A stretch of DNA of 56,723 nucleotides from Verrucomicrobiia bacterium Tous-C4TDCM (lineage in GTDB: Bacteria > Verrucomicrobiota > Verrucomicrobiia > Verrucomicrobiales > Akkermansiaceae). The notes below the pieces were generated by a model that saw nothing but the letters and a program-made list of their open reading frames with translations, was not told where the DNA came from and made no database searches. Within the stretch, counting starts at the first letter, position 1. Each line of letters begins with the position of its first letter. Both the position numbers and the translations under genes were made by a program. Shown piece after piece: positions 53,075-56,723 of this stretch. The DNA lies in the NCBI GenBank assembly GCA_002304315.1, contig NEUO01000004.1, positions 1-56,723 of the forward strand. The letters run 5' to 3'.

Positions 53075-55747
53075 ATGAAAACCTCCCTCATTTTCCGCCG
53101 CCCTCTCGTGGCAGGGCTTGCCATGATTTTCCTGCCTCCGGCGGGGGCGCAGCAGTTCAAACGAGCCTATGACCTGGCTCCGGCCCTCGGCTCGACCGCC
53201 TGCACCGTGGATGCCCAGATCCTTGGAAGAACCGTCCAACTCCCCGGCGAACCTCCCACCGCCGGGCTCGGAAACAAATCCTGCATCGCGGATTTGAACG
53301 GGGACGGGGTGGACGATCTGGTGCTCGCGAACTATACGAATGGCGATTCTGGCTACGCGGCGGGAAGGGTGCATGTCTGGTTCGGCGGCGCGGGCTTCGG
53401 AGGACTCATGGACCTGGAAACCAGCCCGGCGGATTTGACCATCCTCGCCGCTTCTCCCGAGGACAAGCTCGGGGCCGACTACAATGTGGGACAGGACACC
53501 CTGGCGACCGGCGATGTGAACGGCGATGGTATCACCGACCTGATCCTGGGCGCGTTCCAAGCGGACGGCCCCGCGGACAGCCGCTCGAATTGCGGGGAAG
53601 CGTACGTGATCTTCGGCAGGGCCGTGTTTCCCGCCATGCTGGATCTGGCAGTGCAGGGACCGGGCGGCGCGGATGTGACGATCCAGGGCGCCTTGCCGGG
53701 CGATTCCTTGACCCGCGGGACCATCGAGACGGCCGATTTGAATGACGACGGCATCGACGACCTGATCCTGCCCGCGATGCGGTTGACGCTCGACCGTCGG
53801 GTCCACGTCCTGTTCGGCCGGCCTGTCTTTCCCGCGGTGATGGACCTCGCGGTCCCGGCAAATACCAGCGTGACGATCGGTGGTGGATCGGTGAGCGGGG
53901 CGTTCAACGGCCTGGTCGGTCAAAACGGTGCCATCGCGACCGCCGACGTGAATGGCGACGGGACAGAAGATCTGATCCTCGGCGACGCGCGGGCCGGTGG
54001 TCCGGCGGAGTCACGGCCGGAAAGCGGCGAGGCCTACATCGTTTTCGGGAGGAAGGCCCCGGCGATGTTTCCGGCGACGCTGGACGTCCAAGTCCAGGGC
54101 AGTGCCGGCGCGGACGTGACGATCCACGGCGGCGCGGAAAACGACTCGCTGGGCGGGACCGGAGTGCTCGTGCTCGCGGATGTGAACGGCGACGGCACCA
54201 CCGATCTGGTGACCGGGGCGCCGGGCACCGATCAGGGCATCACCCAGCCCGACCTCGGCGCGGCCTACGTGGTGTTCGGAAAAAATAGCCCGAACGTCTT
54301 TCCCGCGACGCTGGACTTCGCGATCCAGGGACCCGGCGGGGCCGACGTGACGATCTACGGCAGCGGCTTGGAGAACTACCTGACCTATCACTCCCTCGCC
54401 GCGGGCGACATCAACGGCGACGGGGCCGACGATCTGTTCTTCAGCTCGCGCATTCGCTGGAGTTTCCCGAGTTCGCCAAGTCCCCGGGTCGAAAGCGGCG
54501 AGACCTACATCGTCTTCGGTCGTCCAAGCCCGCAGACCTTTCCGGCGGTGATGAGCGCCGGCGGCGCGGACATCACGCTCTACGGAGGCTACGCGGATCG
54601 CCTCGGCGAATGGGGAACCCTCCAGGTCGGGGACCTGAACGACGACGGGCTCGGAGATCTCCTGATCACCAATTCCGGTGCCGGCGGCCCGTTGGACGCG
54701 CGCCCGTCAGCCGGGGAAGCCTACATCCTCTTCGGCCGCACCGGCGTGTCCGGCGACGATCAGGAAATCGTGGTCGAGCAAGCGCCCGGCAATGGCTTGG
54801 CGGACGGATCTGCCACGGTGGATTTCGGCGTGGTGAATCCCGGCTTCAGCGGTACGCCGGTCACGATCAAGATCAAGAATACGGGTGCGCTTCTCCTCAA
54901 TGTCACGGGCATCAGCACCAGCGGCGGCGAGTCGGGGGAATTCGCGGTCACGTCGCCCACCTTGCCCGACGTGATCTGGCCGGGGCAGGAGATCACCTTT
55001 GACGTGACCTTCACCCCGGGTGCCGAAGGCCCGCGCGGGACGATGCTTCAGATCGCCAGCGACGACGCCGACGAAGCGACCTTTGACATCGTGCTTGCCG
55101 GCACGGGCAACTCGCCGCCGGTGCTCCAGCTTCCGGCGTCACCGGTGGTTGTCACCGCCACCTCGCCTGCCGGAGCGATCGTGAATTTTTCGGTCACCGC
55201 CACCGATGCCGAAGACACGCCGGATCCGACGCCGGTGGCGACGCCGCCCGGCGGCTCGCTTTTTCCGGAAGGCGAAACGTTGGTCAGCGTCGAGGTCACC
55301 GACAGCGGCGGCCTTGTCACGACCGGCAGCTTCACCGTCCGCGTCGATCCAGCGGGCACCTACGCCGCGGCTTGGCGGCAATTGCACTTCGGATCCCCCG
55401 ACAACTCGGGCGACGCCGAAGACGACTTCGATCCCGAACACGATGGCATCCTCAATGTGATGGAGCGCTTCCTGGGACTCGACCCGAATGAACCGGACCG
55501 GCTGCCGGTAGCGCTGGACCGCGATGGCGGAATGCTCGAGTTCACCTATCCGCGGATTGTCGCCGCACTCCCCGAATGCACCTTCACCGTGCAATGGAGT
55601 GACGACCTCACACCCGGTTCTTGGTCATCCGCCGGCGTGACGGAAATGATCCCCAGCGACAATGGCACCACCCAGCAGATCCTGGCTCTCATCCCCGAGG
55701 GAACCGGACGGCGATTCGTCCGACTGCTGGTCACCGCAAACCCTTGA
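53075..55747 (+). CDS. FG-GAP / integrin-alpha-like exported surface protein
   Basis: An 890-aa protein with a signal peptide (MKTSLIFRRPLVAGLAMIFL, ending AGA). Seven FG-GAP-like repeats carry the calcium-loop motif DxNxDGxxDL (DLNGDGVDDL, DVNGDGITDL, DLNDDGIDDL, DVNGDGTEDL, DVNGDGTTDL, DINGDGADDL, DLNDDGLGDL), forming a beta-propeller. An ASPM/SPD-2/Hydin-like domain (FGVVNPGFSGTPVTIKIKNT), an HYR/Ig-like domain, and a C-terminal module with an EF-hand-like spacer (DDFDPEHDGILNVMERFLG) and a beta domain follow. The last module resembles that of the beta-strand repeat protein at 12480, suggesting shared sorting or assembly. Adhesion is the likely role. Confidence 0.85.
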   Translation: MKTSLIFRRPLVAGLAMIFLPPAGAQQFKRAYDLAPALGSTACTVDAQILGRTVQLPGEPPTAGLGNKSCIADLNGDGVDDLVLANYTNGDSGYAAGRVHVWFGGAGFGGLMDLETSPADLTILAASPEDKLGADYNVGQDTLATGDVNGDGITDLILGAFQADGPADSRSNCGEAYVIFGRAVFPAMLDLAVQGPGGADVTIQGALPGDSLTRGTIETADLNDDGIDDLILPAMRLTLDRRVHVLFGRPVFPAVMDLAVPANTSVTIGGGSVSGAFNGLVGQNGAIATADVNGDGTEDLILGDARAGGPAESRPESGEAYIVFGRKAPAMFPATLDVQVQGSAGADVTIHGGAENDSLGGTGVLVLADVNGDGTTDLVTGAPGTDQGITQPDLGAAYVVFGKNSPNVFPATLDFAIQGPGGADVTIYGSGLENYLTYHSLAAGDINGDGADDLFFSSRIRWSFPSSPSPRVESGETYIVFGRPSPQTFPAVMSAGGADITLYGGYADRLGEWGTLQVGDLNDDGLGDLLITNSGAGGPLDARPSAGEAYILFGRTGVSGDDQEIVVEQAPGNGLADGSATVDFGVVNPGFSGTPVTIKIKNTGALLLNVTGISTSGGESGEFAVTSPTLPDVIWPGQEITFDVTFTPGAEGPRGTMLQIASDDADEATFDIVLAGTGNSPPVLQLPASPVVVTATSPAGAIVNFSVTATDAEDTPDPTPVATPPGGSLFPEGETLVSVEVTDSGGLVTTGSFTVRVDPAGTYAAAWRQLHFGSPDNSGDAEDDFDPEHDGILNVMERFLGLDPNEPDRLPVALDRDGGMLEFTYPRIVAALPECTFTVQWSDDLTPGSWSSAGVTEMIPSDNGTTQQILALIPEGTGRRFVRLLVTANP

Positions 55748-55979
55748 GACTTCGCAGCCCGAGCCTCTCCGGATCGACTTGAATTTTCGCCCCGTCGCGG
55801 TGCGAATCTCACTCCTCGATTTCGACGAGGCCATACAAGAAGATGCCCAGATCGGTGTGGAAAACTACGTTGTTTTTCCGGCCCAGACTTGCCGTATGCC
55901 CAAGAAGATGCCAGGCACGCTGTAGCTTGACACCCCGAAAACCTACTGCCACCCTTCCGCCGTCCAAGCTCTTTTCCCG

Positions 55980-56723
55980 ATGAAAACCAGCGACTTGCCT
56001 GTCCTTGACCCGCTCGAACGGATTACCCTGCCGACCTCCCCGAGGCCGGGGCGGATGGAGAGCCTGGGGCGCAAGATGAAGCGCGGGCGGCGGCGGATTC
56101 TGGGGCAGTTCGGCGGGGAGAATTCCGGTGGGCAGGCCTACCATGTGATGAGCCGGACGGCGGGCGGGGAGATGGTGTTCGGGGATGTGGAGAAAGAGGC
56201 ATTCCGGCGGCTGATGTGGCGGCTGGCGAAATTCTCGGGGGTGGAGATTCTGACCTATGCGTTGATGGGCAACCACTTCCACATTCTGGTGAAGGTCCCG
56301 GAGCGGGCGAAGTTCTTGAAGCGCTTCGAGGGCGAGGCTGGGGAGGAGAGGTTGCTGGAGCACCTCTCGCTGCTGTATTCGAAGGCCTACATCTCCTCGC
56401 TGCGGCAGGAGATCGCCCGGGTTCGCGAGGCGGGGCGGGAAGAAGAGGTCGAACTGATCCTCGAAGCCTTCCGCAAGCGCTTCTGCGACCTGTCGTGCTT
56501 CGTGAAGGAGCTGAAAGAGCGCTTTTCCCGCTGGTTCAACAAGCACCACCAGCGTCGGGGAACCTTGTGGATGGACCGCTTCAAGAGCGTGTTGGTGGAA
56601 GACGGCGAGGCGCTGCGGACGATGGCACTCTACATCGATCTGAACCCGGTGCGAGCGGGGCTGGTGGAGGACCCGAAAAACTACCGCTGGACGGGTTACG
56701 GCGAGGCTTGCGGCGGGAGCAAG
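55980..56723 (+). CDS. REP-associated transposase-like protein (RAYT / IS200-type fold), runs off the window
   Basis: 248 residues from the ATG at 55980, open at the right edge. The HUH motif lies in LTYALMGNHFHILVKVPE. The family blocks QAYHVMSRTAGGEMVF, FVKELKERFSRWFNKHHQRRG, TLWMDRFKSVLVEDGE and ALYIDLNPVRAGLVEDPKNY are typical of the TnpA_REP-like group, in which single copies sit at chromosomal loci and are linked to REP palindromes. At the place where many members have a Tyr-rich helix, RFSRWFNK shows Phe and Trp. Long N-terminal extension (about 50 residues). GC-rich palindromes elsewhere in the window could be its substrates (inference). Confidence 0.85.
   Translation, partial: MKTSDLPVLDPLERITLPTSPRPGRMESLGRKMKRGRRRILGQFGGENSGGQAYHVMSRTAGGEMVFGDVEKEAFRRLMWRLAKFSGVEILTYALMGNHFHILVKVPERAKFLKRFEGEAGEERLLEHLSLLYSKAYISSLRQEIARVREAGREEEVELILEAFRKRFCDLSCFVKELKERFSRWFNKHHQRRGTLWMDRFKSVLVEDGEALRTMALYIDLNPVRAGLVEDPKNYRWTGYGEACGGSK

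Overview
The window looks like a chromosomal segment of a Verrucomicrobiota bacterium, probably near Luteolibacter/Haloferula. This is inferred from the high GC content, the sulfatase and SASA-esterase cluster, the autotransporter-type beta-strand repeat protein, the lineage-restricted extracellular C-terminal module, and the set of core genes. No 16S rRNA is present, so the assignment is an inference.

Layout. The first bases hold the 5' end of argC, followed by tRNA-Pro(GGG). From about 0.3 to 4.8 kb lies a scrap yard: a DNA methyltransferase without its 5' end, a terminase-small-subunit fragment, an AAA+ ATPase fragment and two related TPR-like genes, one of them frameshifted. From 4.9 to 12.4 kb a minus-strand cluster encodes exported enzymes (sulfatase, transglutaminase-like protein, two SASA-type esterases), suggesting attack on sulfated and acetylated polysaccharide. 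From 12.5 to 17.0 kb there is a beheaded autotransporter-like gene, an IS4-family transposase, an RHS tail with a coupled lipoprotein, and a frameshifted tyrosine recombinase. An oxidoreductase gene with an internal in-frame deletion follows.

From 17.9 to 22.4 kb lies a tight three-gene operon: a 145-aa uncharacterised protein, a double-domain KaiC-like ATPase and a multi-PAS hybrid histidine kinase. It is the most coherent candidate for a little-described system. From 22.7 to 34.4 kb the genes are mostly housekeeping (phosphoesterases, aminotransferase, miaB, MoxR ATPase, purN, M29 aminopeptidase), several of them damaged. From 34.7 to 43.7 kb come an alpha-glucan phosphorylase, an AT-richer restriction-modification island, pabB, two tandem helical-repeat proteins and a Doc/AbrB-type toxin-antitoxin pair. 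From 43.8 kb to the end come a LOG-family protein, two paralogous membrane proteins, aroE, recQ, lepB, a squalene/phytoene synthase, a lipoprotein, an FG-GAP surface protein and the start of a REP-associated transposase.

Two themes cut across the window. First, intergenic inverted repeats of two architectures recur: purine-rich arms built of short direct repeats, and GC-rich REP-like palindromes. A RAYT-type transposase at the right edge could be related to the latter. Second, there are many lesions: single-base frameshifts, 10-bp and 25-bp tandem duplications, in-frame deletions and truncated genes. Either the accessory parts are decaying or some single-base shifts are sequence errors; this cannot be decided from the sequence alone.
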